Part shown: positions 16,475 through 25,098 of the stretch, one piece after another
Layout: every line of letters begins with the position of its first letter
Position numbering within the stretch: the stretch's first letter is position 1
Origin: Shouchella sp047238345
GTDB taxonomy: Bacteria > Bacillota > Bacilli > Bacillales > Bacillaceae_D
Direction of reading: 5' to 3'
Assembly: GCF_047238345.1 (NCBI RefSeq)
Contig: NZ_JBDFMQ010000001.1
Location: 2,666,001 to 2,730,000, forward strand
DNA length: 64,000 nt
Made by a program: the position numbers and the translations under genes
The notes under the pieces: model-generated
The model's input: the letters and a program-made list of their open reading frames with translations, nothing else
What the model was told of the DNA's origin: nothing
Databases searched by the model: none

Positions 16475-17254
16475 GATTAAATAAGACAATTTTTTTTCAT
16501 AGCTACGTACTTGATCTTCGTTATTTCGACTATAGTGCCATAGATACTCTGATATGCTATTTGCTACAACATACCAGTACATTCTTAATCGTAAAGAATC
16601 TGTTAACCGCTCCCCGTACACTGTTAACCAGTCAGCCCACTCATCTTCAGGGATATACGTATATAACAATAGACCTAAATCAAGAGCAGGATCAGCAACG
16701 GTCGCACCGTCCCAATCAATTAAATACAAATTCTCGTGTTCATCACGCATCCAATTATTATGGTTAATATCGCCGTGACAAACCGCATATTTAGTGTCAT
16801 CCAATCGCTGAAGTAAACGCTCAAGTTCGCTTAAACCTTTAACAATTAGCGGGTTATCAAGTCCATAAAGCGATACTTGCAAATGCATGTTTTCAATCAT
16901 TACAGACGGAACTAAAGGTTTATTCCCCATCCTTGTAAACATATCTAGCAAATCAGCGGAATTATGAATATTCGCAAGCAGTTTTGCTGTACTTGCTTTC
17001 CTCATTTCCTTCGCTTTTAGTTCTCTTCCTTGAATCCAGCGCTGTGCCGTAATGACGTCACCACTTTCCAACCTCTTTGTCCACAATAATTTCGGGACAA
17101 TTCCTTCAGCAGAAAGAACCGCAAGAAAAGGAGATGAATTTCGCTTTATGAATAATTGATAGTCGCCATGTCTAGCAACGTATGCTTCACCAGTTGCGCC
17201 TCCAGCGGGTAAGACATCCCAGCCTTCTCCTAAAAACAATTCCACCAGGTTCAC
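16451..17254 (-). CDS. ytmP: APH-like phosphotransferase YtmP
   Basis: Aminoglycoside/choline-kinase-like enzyme of about 267 residues. Kinase features: an N-lobe lysine in YQLFIKRN, catalytic loop VCHGDINHNNWM (residues ~165-176) and metal-binding LYLIDWDGA. The substrate is unknown; homologues are next to trmB in Bacillus. Start codon is uncertain: GTG 17254 (AGGA eight bases upstream) is preferred, TTG 17260 and a later GTG are alternatives. Confidence 0.85.
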   Translation of the reverse strand: MNLVELFLGEGWDVLPAGGATGEAYVARHGDYQLFIKRNSSPFLAVLSAEGIVPKLLWTKRLESGDVITAQRWIQGRELKAKEMRKASTAKLLANIHNSADLLDMFTRMGNKPLVPSVMIENMHLQVSLYGLDNPLIVKGLSELERLLQRLDDTKYAVCHGDINHNNWMRDEHENLYLIDWDGATVADPALDLGLLLYTYIPEDEWADWLTVYGERLTDSLRLRMYWYVVANSISEYLWHYSRNNEDQVRSYEKKLSYLINSSSYQR

Positions 17255-17420
17255 CCTCAATTTCCTTTTCTTTTCTTCCGCTTCCTTACTGCTTTTCTAA
17301 TAAAAAAAATCCATTAAAAGAAGCAGAGCACAGCAAAGTCTCTGCCATCTATTCAATCAACTCTATAATCGTTACGATTGAAGCGGCATCGTGCATGATC
17401 ACAATCAATAGGTAGGTCTT
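17255..17420. other. Divergent intergenic stretch before a possible small ORF
   Basis: AT-rich spacer between ytmP (minus) and the purU side. GGCAGAG...CTCTGC on the minus strand can pair but with a weak tail. I see no gene in it. Confidence 0.3.
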
Positions 17421-17543
17421 ATGTTACCAAAAATTTATAAGAAACGTCAACGTGAGATTGAAAAAAACTATTTCCAAATGCCTTTGGCAGAAATCGAATC
17501 TTCTCATAGTAAAAATGATTCTGTCAATCGACTTTTTACTTGA
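17421..17543 (+). CDS. Possible 40-residue basic peptide
   Basis: An ATG frame of 40 codons beginning MLPKIYKKRQREIEKNYF, with AGGTAGG four bases upstream, which is rather close. The codons are ordinary for the window, and the peptide is basic at the N-terminus and polar later. I do not recognise it. It could be a real small protein or the relic of a longer gene. Confidence 0.3.
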   Translation: MLPKIYKKRQREIEKNYFQMPLAEIESSHSKNDSVNRLFT

Positions 17544-17638
17544 GGAAAGATTGACAGCAAGCGAATAAGTTTGCTTCAATAGGGGAGTTATATAACGATA
17601 TACTTGTTTAAAAGGTGTTTAGAACGGAGGAACAAAAC

Positions 17639-18502
17639 GTGCACCATCACGAAAATCGCGCAATCTTACTTGTAACATGTCAAGATAAACCAGGAATTGT
17701 CGCTGCAATTTCTACATTACTCTTTAATCATCACGCAAATATTGTTCAGTCGGACCAATATTCGACTGACCATGAGCACGGTCGCTTTTTTATGAGAATT
17801 GAATTTGAATGGCAAAAAGATCAAGCTCATTTCCGATCAATTCAACAAGCGCTCCAATCGTTGGCTGCCACACATGATTTCACCTATAAATTAGAAGAAG
17901 CTCAACGAAAGAAGCAAATGGCCATTTTTGTTTCTAAAGAAAATCATTGTTTGTCTGAACTTTTATGGAAATGGAAAGCAGGCGAATTATACGCAGACAT
18001 TCCGCTTGTGATCAGCAATCATCCCGATACACAAGTAGAGGTTGAATCGTACGGAATTCCTTTTTATCATATTCCAGCCACAAAAGAAAACAGAGAAGAG
18101 GCAGAAGCCGCTGCAATTGCATTGTTAAAAGAACATAATATTGAGTTAGTCGTTTTAGCTCGCTACATGCAAATTTTAACATCAACATTTGTCTCCCAGT
18201 TCCCGCAGCGCATCATTAATATTCACCATTCGTTTTTGCCTGCATTCATCGGCGCAAATCCTTATGCAAAAGCATTTGAACGCGGCGTTAAATTAATTGG
18301 CGCTACTGCTCATTATGTTACAGATGATCTAGATGAAGGTCCGATCATTGAACAGGACGTGATTCGTGTCGACCACCGTCACTCTGCAAAAGACCTTCGA
18401 ATTGTCGGCAGAAATATTGAGCGAATCGCCCTTGCCCGTGCTGTACAATGGCATTTGGATGACCGCTGTATCGTTCATCAAAACAAAACGATTTTATTTT
18501 AA
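17639..18502 (+). CDS. purU: Formyltetrahydrofolate deformylase
   Basis: Hydrolyses 10-formyl-THF to formate and THF, balancing the one-carbon pool. The 287-residue protein has an N-terminal ACT domain (ILLVTCQDKPGIVAAISTLL, residues 8-27) and a C-terminal formyltransferase-like domain with NIHHSFLPAFIGANPY and a late ATAHYVTDDLDEGPII containing the catalytic Asp. GTG 17639 is preferred because GGAGG is eight bases upstream; an in-frame GTG at 17615 lacks a site. It appears monocistronic. Confidence 0.93.
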   Translation: MHHHENRAILLVTCQDKPGIVAAISTLLFNHHANIVQSDQYSTDHEHGRFFMRIEFEWQKDQAHFRSIQQALQSLAATHDFTYKLEEAQRKKQMAIFVSKENHCLSELLWKWKAGELYADIPLVISNHPDTQVEVESYGIPFYHIPATKENREEAEAAAIALLKEHNIELVVLARYMQILTSTFVSQFPQRIINIHHSFLPAFIGANPYAKAFERGVKLIGATAHYVTDDLDEGPIIEQDVIRVDHRHSAKDLRIVGRNIERIALARAVQWHLDDRCIVHQNKTILF

Positions 18503-18521
18503 TAAACGTACGTAATGCAAG

Positions 18522-18730
18522 TGGCTGGGACAAAAGAATATGAACAAGTTGAAAAGACGGTTAATCCAATGGATTAATCGTCTTCTCTTTGTTATAAGAA
18601 CCTGAGACTCGTGCGGGACAGCACATGTCTGAAGATCCTGTAGCGACTTTCTAGCAAGAGAGGCTAAAGTCGGTCCCGGCATAGAAGACCACGGTGAACG
18701 AAAGGAACCTTGAGTTTTGTCCTACTCTCT
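18522..18730. repeat. Degenerate intergenic repeat of Bacillaceae type, with palindromic ends
   Basis: The outer arms GGACAAAA (18528-18535) and TTTTGTCC (18715-18722) are exact inverse complements. Inside, the minus strand carries ACAGGATCTTCAGACATGTGCTGTCCCGCACGAGTCTC (18610-18640 region), which resembles the GC-rich intergenic repeat seen many times in Bacillus-group genomes (GCGGGATCT...CTGTTCCCGCAGGAGTC type), here decayed. A purU terminator lies within. Similarity is judged from memory. Confidence 0.5.
18552..18590 (+). terminator. Likely terminator of purU
   Basis: AAGACGGTTAATCC-AAT-GGATTAATCGTCTT with one mismatch, followed by CTCTTTG. Confidence 0.55.
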
Positions 18731-18768
18731 ATCCTTTTAAGAAACTTGCCCTTGTACTCATACTTTAT

Positions 18769-19485
18769 TTAATGCTCATAAATCATTTTTCTTGTCATGC
18801 CCCCATCAATCGTGAGCGTTTCACCATTAATAAAGTTATTTTTGGGATTCGCTAAAAATAAACACGCCTGTGCAATATCACTCGGTGTGCCCACACGCTT
18901 TGAAGGATGCTGGTGGTGATCAATCTCTCTTAACTCTTTAACATCGCCTGTATGAATCCATCCAGGTGCAATAGCATTGACGGAGATGGTTGTGTCTTGA
19001 AGTGAGACAGCCATGGCATGTGTCAGCGCGGCAATTCCTCCTTTAGAGGTCGCATATGCTTCTGAATCAGGTTCAGACATATAGGCACGTGTTGATGAAA
19101 TGTTAATGATGGCAGATGGGGTCTTCTCACTTTTCATCTTTTTTGCAAACCCTTGAGAGAATAAAAATGTACTTGTCACATTTGTTTGGAGCACATGGTT
19201 CCACTCTTCAATGGTCAATTCAAAAAAATTTTTGAATGTGGAGACTCCAACATTGTTAATTAACACAGCAGGGGTTCCAAATTTTTCTGTTATGTGGTTC
19301 ATTGTTGCCTGCACTTGATCATAATCTGCTAAATCAGCTTGCAACGCTACTACATGTTCCTGCTCCCATGTCGGCTCCTCTTTATCAATTGCAATGACTT
19401 GATGCCCTTCTTTTGCAAATGCTTGGGACACAGCCTTGCCAATCCCATTTGCACCACCTGTTACAACGACTAAGCGGTTTTCCAC
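18769..19485 (-). CDS. SDR family oxidoreductase
   Basis: Classical short-chain dehydrogenase of 238 residues: cofactor motif TGGANGIG (residues 9-16), NNVG in place of NNAG, catalytic Ser in INISSTRAY and YATSK (Tyr/Lys). The C-terminus NGETLTIDGGMTRKM is typical. The reaction is not predictable. GTG start with AAAGGA nine bases upstream. It stands alone. Confidence 0.85.
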   Translation of the reverse strand: MENRLVVVTGGANGIGKAVSQAFAKEGHQVIAIDKEEPTWEQEHVVALQADLADYDQVQATMNHITEKFGTPAVLINNVGVSTFKNFFELTIEEWNHVLQTNVTSTFLFSQGFAKKMKSEKTPSAIINISSTRAYMSEPDSEAYATSKGGIAALTHAMAVSLQDTTISVNAIAPGWIHTGDVKELREIDHHQHPSKRVGTPSDIAQACLFLANPKNNFINGETLTIDGGMTRKMIYEH

Positions 19486-19573
19486 GTTCCATCATCCTTT
19501 CCTGTACCAACTATTTACCCTCTTAATTCTAATAAAAAACGATCTATTTACTCATGTACCTCGTTATATATAA

Positions 19574-19606
19574 ATAAAAAAGCCTCCACATCTAGCTTTG
19601 GAGACT
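19574..19606 (-). terminator. Terminator of the HicB-like gene
   Basis: Minus-strand stem GTCTCCA/TGGAGGC (one G-U) followed by TTTTTTATTT. Confidence 0.7.
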
Positions 19607-19619
19607 TCTTACGTTTGCA

Positions 19620-19922
19620 CTATCCTTGTTCTAACGCTAATAGTTCATGATTAATAAACGCAAATTCGGATTTATCCATCGGTGCGTCAATCCATATAAT
19701 TTGCGGTCTCTGCAAATGTGGAGGAAAACTTTCTTTCCCATATGTTTGTTCCCATACTTTTATGCTCTCATTGAGGTTTTTTTTGGCTTCTAAAAACGTA
19801 TCACCAAAACCTACGCATTCTTCCAATCCCATGAGTTCGACCATCATTTCGGTCGCTCCGAGCCAATTAAACACTTTCCTTACACGTAAATCATAGAAAG
19901 AGATGTAGCTGCCCTGGACCAT
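19620..19922 (-). CDS. HicB-like fold small protein, function unknown
   Basis: Protein of 100 residues starting MVQGSYISFYDLRVRK at ATG 19922, with GGGAGG seven bases upstream; the longer frame adds 43 residues of AT-rich non-homologous sequence. The segment LEECVGFGDTFLEAKKNLNESIKVWEQ resembles the core of HicB-like antitoxin domains (GxGDT..EA..N...). There is no DNA-binding tail and no HicA toxin gene beside it. The C-terminal third (PPHLQRPQIIWIDAPMDKSEF) is unfamiliar. Confidence 0.65.
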   Translation of the reverse strand: MVQGSYISFYDLRVRKVFNWLGATEMMVELMGLEECVGFGDTFLEAKKNLNESIKVWEQTYGKESFPPHLQRPQIIWIDAPMDKSEFAFINHELLALEQG

Positions 19923-20254
19923 CAAATACCTCCCTTTATTTCTGAACAGCTCAATAACAATTGTTTTTATATTAGTAAATTTTGTAAATGGATAACGTAC
20001 ATTAAAATAACACGACCTTTTTATTATAGCCTTTACGACTATACGTTTCAATGCTCTTCCTGATTAATTTTAAAGAATATGTAAAGGTCACGTTGAATGT
20101 GATGAAATAATTGATGATTTATTGGTCAATCTATACGTACACATCGCTTAATTTAGGTCGTCATTTCGCACGATTGAAGCAAAAATATTCGCATGTCTCC
20201 TATATTGCCTTTATAATGTGTAACGTAGAGAAAGACATTTAATGAGGTGAAAAA
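19923..20254. other. Divergent regulatory region upstream of cysK
   Basis: No gene is seen. The best promoter toward cysK is TTCGCA (20188-20193), 18 bases, TATAAT (20212-20217). No S-box or T-box consensus is present here. Confidence 0.4.
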
Positions 20255-21190
20255 ATGAAAGTCGTAAATAATGTTGCTGAATTGATTGGAGAAACGCCGT
20301 TAATCCGTTTAAACAAATTAGCCGATTCAAAGGGAGCAGCCGTTTATTTAAAGCTAGAAATGTTTAACCCGAGTGGCAGCGTGAAAGACCGTGCAGCCTA
20401 TTCGATGATTGTACAAGCAGAAGAAGATGGCTTATTAAAAGAAGGATCAACAATTATTGAACCAACATCAGGGAATACGGGTATCGGCTTGGCGATGAAT
20501 GCAGCGGCCCGGGGGTATCGCGCCATTTTAGTCATGCCAGATACAATGAGTCAAGAACGCATAAACTTGCTTAAGGCTTATGGTGCTGAAGTCGTTTTAA
20601 CCGAAGGCGACAAAAAAATGCCAGGTGCCATTGATAAAGCAAAACAACTTGTTGAAGAAATTCCTGGTGCATACATGCCGATGCAGTTTGAAAACGAAGC
20701 AAACCCGGATGCGCATCGAAAAACAACCGCTCATGAAATTAAACATAGCCTTGATTCTATCGGTGTTAGCCTATCAGGTTTTGTTGCAGCTTCTGGAACT
20801 GGTGGAACCATTACCGGCACTGGCGAAACATTAAAAGAATTCTACCCAAATGCAATTATTCACGTTGTTGAGCCTGCAGGTTCCCCTGTATTATCTGGCG
20901 GCAAACCTGGCCCTCACAAACTTGTGGGAACAAGCCCTGGCTTCATTCCATCGATTTTAAATCAAACCGTTTATGATAAAATTAGACGCATAGATGATGA
21001 AAATGCGTATAAAACGACACGTGATTTAGCCCGATTAGAAGGCATTCTTGTTGGCCCTTCATCAGGAGCTGCCTGCTTTGCTGCGCTAGAACTTGCAAAA
21101 ACAATGTCTCCTGATGACCATGTCGTTGCGATTGCATGTGATACAGGCGAACGTTACTTATCAACAGATTTATTCCAGTTTGAAGACTAA
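20255..21190 (+). CDS. ytkP: Cysteine synthase (O-acetylserine sulfhydrylase)
   Basis: PLP enzyme making L-cysteine from O-acetylserine and sulfide, 311 residues. PLP Lys is K44 in PSGSVKDRAA; substrate loop TSGNTG at 71-76; phosphate-binding GTGGTITGTG near 182; C-terminal GPSSGAACFAA. It corresponds to the ytkP paralogue of B. subtilis by position; B. subtilis has another main CysK elsewhere. ATG 20255 is preceded by AATGAGGTG. A strong terminator follows, so it is monocistronic. Confidence 0.92.
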   Translation: MKVVNNVAELIGETPLIRLNKLADSKGAAVYLKLEMFNPSGSVKDRAAYSMIVQAEEDGLLKEGSTIIEPTSGNTGIGLAMNAAARGYRAILVMPDTMSQERINLLKAYGAEVVLTEGDKKMPGAIDKAKQLVEEIPGAYMPMQFENEANPDAHRKTTAHEIKHSLDSIGVSLSGFVAASGTGGTITGTGETLKEFYPNAIIHVVEPAGSPVLSGGKPGPHKLVGTSPGFIPSILNQTVYDKIRRIDDENAYKTTRDLARLEGILVGPSSGAACFAALELAKTMSPDDHVVAIACDTGERYLSTDLFQFED

Positions 21191-21204
21191 GAATCGCTTA
21201 AATG

Positions 21205-21244
21205 ATCTTCGTAATGAGTTACCCTCATTTACGAAGATTTTTTT
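21205..21244 (+). terminator. Terminator of cysteine synthase gene
   Basis: ATCTTCGTAATGAG paired with CTCATTTACGAAGAT (one bulge) followed by TTTTTT. Confidence 0.85.
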
Positions 21245-21246
21245 CG

Positions 21247-21591
21247 AGCATTGATTCTGTTTACGTTAAAAAAAACCTCGTATAGCCGCAAAACCATTGC
21301 TTGTTTTCTGTACAATCCTTTCGATACATTCATAAATGTTCGGCTTTTTGACGATGTTTTCATATAGGTGTTCCATTTTAACCAACAATTTACATGATTT
21401 CTTCTTTGCGCTTTTTCTTATTTTGGTGTAAACTATAAGTGTCTAAATAGAGAGCGATCTTTTTTAGATTAGATGCACGACAATCAAGACCATCACCTCA
21501 CCTAACTTAGTAACATTGGATTAAATGGTTTTCAATTTGCATAGGATTGGGTATAGGGATTTGAATTCATGTTTAAAGAAGGAGTGGTTTT
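21247..21591 (+). promoter_or_regulatory. Leader and promoter region of ytzE
   Basis: About 345 bases with no gene. A promoter TTGCGC (21406-21411), 17 bases, TAAACT (21429-21434) would give a leader of about 150 bases. I see no riboswitch consensus. Confidence 0.4.
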
Positions 21592-21810
21592 TTGCAAACT
21601 TCAACTGATCGTATGCTGACTCGAATTAAGTCCATCTACTTGTACATCAAACAGAAGGGAACTGTCACGACGAATGAATTAGTTGAAGAGTTCGGCATCA
21701 CTCAACGAACCGTGCAGCGAGACTTAAATGTACTTGAATATAACAATCTTGTCGTTAGCTCAGCACGAGGCAAATGGAAAGCAACAAGTAAAAAAACAAA
21801 AGTATCATAA
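21592..21810 (+). CDS. ytzE: Small DeoR-type HTH protein
   Basis: Protein of 72 residues that is essentially one winged helix-turn-helix of the DeoR type (RIKSIYLYIKQKGTVTTNELVEEFG, then ITQRTVQRDLNVLEYNNLV) with no effector domain. It matches YtzE of B. subtilis in size and neighbourhood. TTG start preceded by GAAGGAGTGG. Probably a small DNA-binding regulator; target unknown. Confidence 0.8.
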   Translation: MQTSTDRMLTRIKSIYLYIKQKGTVTTNELVEEFGITQRTVQRDLNVLEYNNLVVSSARGKWKATSKKTKVS

Positions 21811-21815
21811 AAAAG

Positions 21816-21841
21816 AAAAGACCCTCATAGGTCTTTTTTTT
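21816..21841. terminator. Terminator shared by ytzE and the pseudouridine synthase gene
   Basis: AAAAGACC-CTCAT-AGGTCTTTTTTTT with A-rich and T-rich flanks; the two genes converge. Confidence 0.7.
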
Positions 21842-22556
21842 GGTTTGTTTTGGCCATGACACGTTCTTCAGAAGTTAATTCACGAAAATGGCCGCGGGGC
21901 AATTTTTCATCCATCCACAATGAGCCAATTCTTAATCTTTCAAGCTCCATCACTTGTTTCCCTACCGCTTCAAACATGCGCTTTACTTGGTGATATTTCC
22001 CTTCCGACACTTCTACATGTACAATTGACAATTCATCTGCCTGTTTTATTTCTAATTGTGCAGGCTTTGTCGTGTAGCCATCCTTTAACGTTACGCCTTG
22101 TTGAAACGCTTGGACATCTTCTTCCGTAACGCTTCCTCTAATTTCAGCACGGTACAGTTTTCCTACATGTTTTTTTGGTGACATCAATTCATGGGAATAC
22201 TGCCCGTCATTTGTCAATAGGATGAGTCCTTCTGTATCCAAATCCAAGCGCCCGATAGGAAAAAGCGGGTAGTGTCCATACTCTGCTGACACTAAATCAA
22301 TTACGGTTTTATGCACCCGGTCTTCTGTAGCGGACAGAACATTTTTTGGCTTATTTAACATGATGTAGACGTATTCTTTGTACTCAACCTCTTCCCCGCT
22401 TACTTGGATCAAGTGCTGATCTGGGTCGACCTGAGTTTTCGCATCCTTTACCTGTTTTCCATTAACATGAACAGCACCATGTTTAAGTATTTTTTTCACC
22501 TCTGCACGTGATCCATAACCTGCATTCGCGAGGAGTTTATCCAATCTCATTTTCAC
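21825..22556 (-). CDS. ytzG: 16S rRNA pseudouridine synthase (RsuA family)
   Basis: Protein of 243 residues with an S4 RNA-binding domain at residues 3-48 (RLDKLLANAGYGSRAEVKKILKHG) and a pseudouridine synthase domain with the catalytic motif GRLDLDTEGLILLTNDG near 100-116. It probably modifies 16S rRNA. Located next to ytzE as in B. subtilis. Confidence 0.92.
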   Translation of the reverse strand: MKMRLDKLLANAGYGSRAEVKKILKHGAVHVNGKQVKDAKTQVDPDQHLIQVSGEEVEYKEYVYIMLNKPKNVLSATEDRVHKTVIDLVSAEYGHYPLFPIGRLDLDTEGLILLTNDGQYSHELMSPKKHVGKLYRAEIRGSVTEEDVQAFQQGVTLKDGYTTKPAQLEIKQADELSIVHVEVSEGKYHQVKRMFEAVGKQVMELERLRIGSLWMDEKLPRGHFRELTSEERVMAKTNQKKDL

Positions 22557-22603
22557 AACCCTTTCTTTCTCAAAAGAAATAGCTGAAGGAGGTTCCCCTG
22601 TCT

Positions 22604-23764
22604 TCAGCTATACGCTTCTTTGCTTTTAAACATATATTCTCTCGTTCTGTAGTGGACGTTTAGTACGATCCCTACCGCTAGCATATTTGTTAATAAGGCA
22701 CTACCTCCATAGCTTATAAACGGAAGCGCAAGGCCTGTAATCGGCATTAAGCCAATGGTCATGGCGATATTTTGAAACACTTGAAACACAAGCAGTCCAA
22801 TGACACCTGATACAAGATACGTACCAAATAAGTTGTTGCACGTTAAAGCAATCATAATCATGCGATAAAACAATAAGAAATAAACGACTAGCAACACCAT
22901 CGCTCCGAGAAAGCCAAACTCTTCCCCAATAACGGTGAAAATAAAATCTGTGTGTATCTCAGGAATGGCATCGCCTTGTGTTTGTAAGCCTTCCATAAAC
23001 CCACTACCAAACAACTGTCCGGAACCAATCCCAAGAATGGCTTGATTTAATTGATAGCCAATACCACTTGTATCATCATCCGGCGTTAGCCAGCCATAAA
23101 TTCTTGATAGTTGGTGGGGCTCAATTAAGTATTCGCTAAAAAACTCAAAGTGAGCTTGATGCATATACACCATGAAGGCCAAGAAGGCGACCACGATCCC
23201 CACTAAGGAGAATAAAATCTTCCAGCGTATCCCAGACATTAAGACCATCGTTGCAATAACCGCCGCTACCACTAACGCTGTCCCTAAATCTGGTTGTTTT
23301 AAAATAAGGAAAAAAGGAGGAACACTTACAGCAAGCACCTTTGCCAGCAAAATAAAATCTGCTTTCACAGAAAAATCACTTCGCTCGCTCGTTAAACGAT
23401 AAAGCAAATGTGCTAAAGCTAAAATGAGGAAAATCTTCATGAATTCAGACGGCTGAATACCAAAAATCCACCGCTGTGCCCCATTTCTTTCCGTCCCAAA
23501 AAATTCAACTGCTAATAACAGGATCATGCCGATACCATATAACGGGATCGTTAAAAATTTAAAGTGATCAAAATCAACGAGCATAACCCCCGCAATAATT
23601 AAGGCGCCAACCCCGTACCAAATGACCTGTCTCACAACAAAGTATGTCGGATCTTCATTAAAGTACTGTCCTGCCCCACTGTATATGGCGAGCAAGCTAA
23701 TGCACATTAATAAAAATACGAGGAACAAAAGTGTGTAATCAAGACCATGTTGTTTTCGTTCCAT
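22604..23764 (-). CDS. SEDS glycosyltransferase (FtsW/RodA/SpoVE family), second of two
   Basis: Integral membrane peptidoglycan polymerase of the SEDS family, 386 residues and about ten helices. Family motifs: the catalytic Asp region KQPDLGTAL, the IGSGQLFGSG loop, IHTDFIFTVIGEEFGFLG and the late PITGLALPFISYGGSALL. It polymerises lipid II together with a class B penicillin-binding protein, but none is encoded nearby. It lies 20 bases after a paralogous SEDS gene. Motif variants look closer to RodA than FtsW, but assignment among RodA, FtsW and SpoVE is uncertain. Confidence 0.9.
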   Translation of the reverse strand: MERKQHGLDYTLLFLVFLLMCISLLAIYSGAGQYFNEDPTYFVVRQVIWYGVGALIIAGVMLVDFDHFKFLTIPLYGIGMILLLAVEFFGTERNGAQRWIFGIQPSEFMKIFLILALAHLLYRLTSERSDFSVKADFILLAKVLAVSVPPFFLILKQPDLGTALVVAAVIATMVLMSGIRWKILFSLVGIVVAFLAFMVYMHQAHFEFFSEYLIEPHQLSRIYGWLTPDDDTSGIGYQLNQAILGIGSGQLFGSGFMEGLQTQGDAIPEIHTDFIFTVIGEEFGFLGAMVLLVVYFLLFYRMIMIALTCNNLFGTYLVSGVIGLLVFQVFQNIAMTIGLMPITGLALPFISYGGSALLTNMLAVGIVLNVHYRTREYMFKSKEAYS

Positions 23765-23784
23765 CTTAAGCCCCCAAACTCCAA

Positions 23785-24921
23785 TTAAGCACTAAGTGAT
23801 TCATCATTCTCTTGTTTACGTTTTTGTCGTTCATTGTTTTGATGGATATTTGCTAAAATCGCAATACTCAACAATGTAACGAGTAAAGACGTACCACCAT
23901 ATGATACAAGCGGTAACGTGACACCTGTTATCGGCAACATACCAGAAATGGCGCCCACGTTAAAAATAATTTGAATCGCAATTGAAAAGACAATCCCAAA
24001 CGCAAGTAAACTCCCAAACGGGCTTTTACATTTTGTCCCGATCGAAACCCCGCGGAAGAGAATGATGCCATAGCAAATGAACACAAGGGCTATACCTAAG
24101 AAGCCCAACTCTTCTGAGATGATCGTTAAAATGAAATCGGTATGCCCTTCAGGTAAATTCCGCAACTTCTGCATGCTCTCACCTAAACCTAATCCAGTGA
24201 ATCCGCCGTTTGAAATCGCTAAATACCCGTGAATCAACTGATACCCACTTCCAGATAAATCTTCAAACGGATTCATAAACGACACTAATCGCTGTAACCG
24301 GTATGGTTCAAGCAAAGCCAACGCCGAAAAGACAACTCCTCCAACAATGACTAAACCAATTAAATGCCGCCATCTTGCACCAGAAATAATTACAAGTAGA
24401 ATGGCTGTTAACATGATGGAGGTTGCTGTTCCTAGATCCGGTTGTAGCATCACAAGACCAAACATGACACCGACCACAATTAAAGGGGGCATCACACCAT
24501 TTACAAAGTCATCAATATACGCTTGTTTCCGAGAATACACATGTGCTAAATATATAATTAACCCTAATTTAACAAATTCAGATGGCTGTAACCCAATCGG
24601 GCCAAAACGAATCCACCGACTTGAACCAACTTCTTCCCCCATTCCGATAACAAGAACTAAGACTAATAAAATAAAGGAAGCGAGTATGATAAGTGGTGTG
24701 ATTTTCTGAAAATGCCTGTATTGAAAATGCATTAAAATAATAAACGCTACAGTTGATAGACCAAGCCACATTCCTTGCCTCGTTACATAGTGGTACGGAT
24801 TCTCACGAATATAGCCTTCTACATAACTTGCGCTATACACCATTAATAAACCAAACAATGCCAACACTACGGTTGCACCAATTAAAAGCCAATCATTATC
24901 TTTACGAAAGGAATAATTCAT
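23785..24921 (-). CDS. SEDS glycosyltransferase (FtsW/RodA/SpoVE family), first of two
   Basis: SEDS family membrane protein of 378 residues: LLMVYSASYVEGY near the N-terminus, LQPDLGTATS with the catalytic Asp, GLGLGESMQKLRNLPEGHTDFILTIISEELGFLG (the FtsW/SpoVE-like KLFYLPEPHTDFI equivalent) and LPITGVTLPLVSYGGTSLL. By these it looks closer to FtsW/SpoVE. A basic tail (NERQKRKQENDES) is cytoplasmic. AGGAGG precedes the ATG. Tandem with a second SEDS gene; murJ lies upstream on the same strand. Confidence 0.9.
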   Translation of the reverse strand: MNYSFRKDNDWLLIGATVVLALFGLLMVYSASYVEGYIRENPYHYVTRQGMWLGLSTVAFIILMHFQYRHFQKITPLIILASFILLVLVLVIGMGEEVGSSRWIRFGPIGLQPSEFVKLGLIIYLAHVYSRKQAYIDDFVNGVMPPLIVVGVMFGLVMLQPDLGTATSIMLTAILLVIISGARWRHLIGLVIVGGVVFSALALLEPYRLQRLVSFMNPFEDLSGSGYQLIHGYLAISNGGFTGLGLGESMQKLRNLPEGHTDFILTIISEELGFLGIALVFICYGIILFRGVSIGTKCKSPFGSLLAFGIVFSIAIQIIFNVGAISGMLPITGVTLPLVSYGGTSLLVTLLSIAILANIHQNNERQKRKQENDESLSA

Positions 24922-25068
24922 TCGTCCTCCTAATTGACTTGTTTTAAATGTTCAAGTCTCTTACTCTCATAAAACTGGCTTCATTATACCAAAGCTTGTC
25001 CGCAGGAAAAAGAGGCTTTTCGGTGAAACAAATGTCGAAAATCATCTACATTATGGGAAAGCTGTGAG

Positions 25069-25098
25069 AAAAAAAGAGACACGTCAATAGCGTCTCTA
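25069..25098 (-). terminator. Terminator of murJ
   Basis: Minus-strand stem AGAGAC/GTCTCT followed by TTTTTTTC. Confidence 0.65.

Noticed and set aside
21336..21343. PurR-box-like CCGAACAT on the minus strand before ytzE
   Set aside because: Only one half-site is good, the paired box is absent and no purine gene is adjacent.
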